Source: Thermoproteota archaeon (GTDB taxonomy: Archaea > Thermoproteota > Methanomethylicia > Methanomethylicales > Methanomethylicaceae). From it: a stretch of 13,830 bases of DNA. Every line of letters begins with the position of its first letter. Position 1 is the stretch's first letter. The notes beneath the pieces are model-generated. The model saw only the letters and a program-made list of their open reading frames with translations. It did no database searches and was not told the DNA's origin. Below, piece after piece: positions 13,674-13,830 of this stretch. The stretch covers positions 1 through 13,830 of the forward strand of contig JASFYK010000021.1 of NCBI GenBank assembly GCA_030055545.1, given 5' to 3'. Both the position numbers and the translations under genes were made by a program.

Positions 13674-13830
13674 AAGTTTGACCCCCGGATCCGCTCATGC
13701 TCTTAAGCCTCCTCCTGTAGTAATTGAGGGGATGCTTTGCATTTCTGCAGTGTTCATCCATGCCGACGCATAGGCCGAAAGACCTGAGCACGTCGCATTT
13801 CGGAGGTTTGTACTTAGTCCTTGAACCGAT
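13651..13830 (-). CDS. priL: DNA primase large subunit PriL, C-terminal fragment (5' end outside window)
   Basis: An open frame runs in from the window edge and stops at TGA 13653-13651, giving the last 59 residues of a longer protein. It reads KYKPPKC12...GLC21VGMDEHC28...KHPLNYY, which fits the C-terminal iron-sulfur domain of the primase large subunit: cysteines spaced around a 'G-L-C' and a following (H/N)PL.YY segment. PriL binds PriS and controls primer start and length. The fourth cluster cysteine would lie upstream of the window. The last residues (SGSGGQTYARDRKK) look like a loose basic tail. The overlap of 23 nt with priS implies coupled translation. Identification rests on this short end plus its position before priS. 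Confidence 0.85.
   Translation of the reverse strand: MGSRTKYKPPKCDVLRSFGLCVGMDEHCRNAKHPLNYYRRRLKSMSGSGGQTYARDRKK

Noticed and set aside
1..13830. CRISPR arrays, insertion sequences, integrase or attachment sites, toxin-antitoxin or defence genes
   Set aside because: No regularly spaced repeats, terminal inverted repeats, transposase motifs or foreign-looking block were found; every gene of recognisable function is housekeeping or core archaeal.

Overview
The window is archaeal chromosomal DNA, GC-rich and densely packed. This is shown by an archaeal/eukaryotic-type replication set (PriL, PriS, GINS), ribosomal proteins L44e and S27e, aIF2 alpha, Nop10, an AglB oligosaccharyltransferase and an archaeal-type topoisomerase IA. 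Signals fit too: TATA-like boxes about 25 nt ahead of the likely transcription starts, Shine-Dalgarno sites of the GAGGTGA type, some GTG and TTG starts, and oligo-T terminators. A TACK-type lineage is my best guess, but lineage cannot be settled by reading alone.

Layout. Positions 1-213 (+) hold the 3' end of argH. It converges on, and overlaps, a small zinc-finger gene (188-409, -) that is ATGA-coupled to a type IA topoisomerase gene (406-2463, -). A shared AT-rich promoter region separates the topoisomerase gene from a divergent pair (+): a membrane protein of unknown function (2518-3075) and an overlapping small zinc-ribbon protein (3044-3250). Next come a stand-alone gcvH (3349-3756, +), then a likely ileS-NAD kinase operon on the minus strand (8120 down to 3783). 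aglB (8277-10310, +) diverges from ileS across a 156-bp promoter region. The rest is on the minus strand: priL (partial) - priS - gins51 - rpl44e - rps27e (13830 down to 11480), then after a terminator/promoter gap aIF2 alpha - nop10 (11348 down to 10372).

How it works together. The right-hand cluster joins primase and the replicative-helicase factor GINS to ribosomal proteins. It is followed by initiator-tRNA delivery (aIF2 alpha) and rRNA pseudouridylation/ribosome assembly (Nop10): replication and translation genes in one co-oriented block. At three successive junctions there the ribosome-binding site of the next gene overlaps the stop codon of the previous one.

I found no CRISPR array, insertion sequence, rRNA or tRNA gene, integrase or defence system. 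No stretch over about 160 bp lacks a gene. The genes without a recognised function are the three small or membrane proteins flanking the topoisomerase promoter region (188-409, 2518-3075, 3044-3250). This is largely a housekeeping region, and the findings are modest accordingly.
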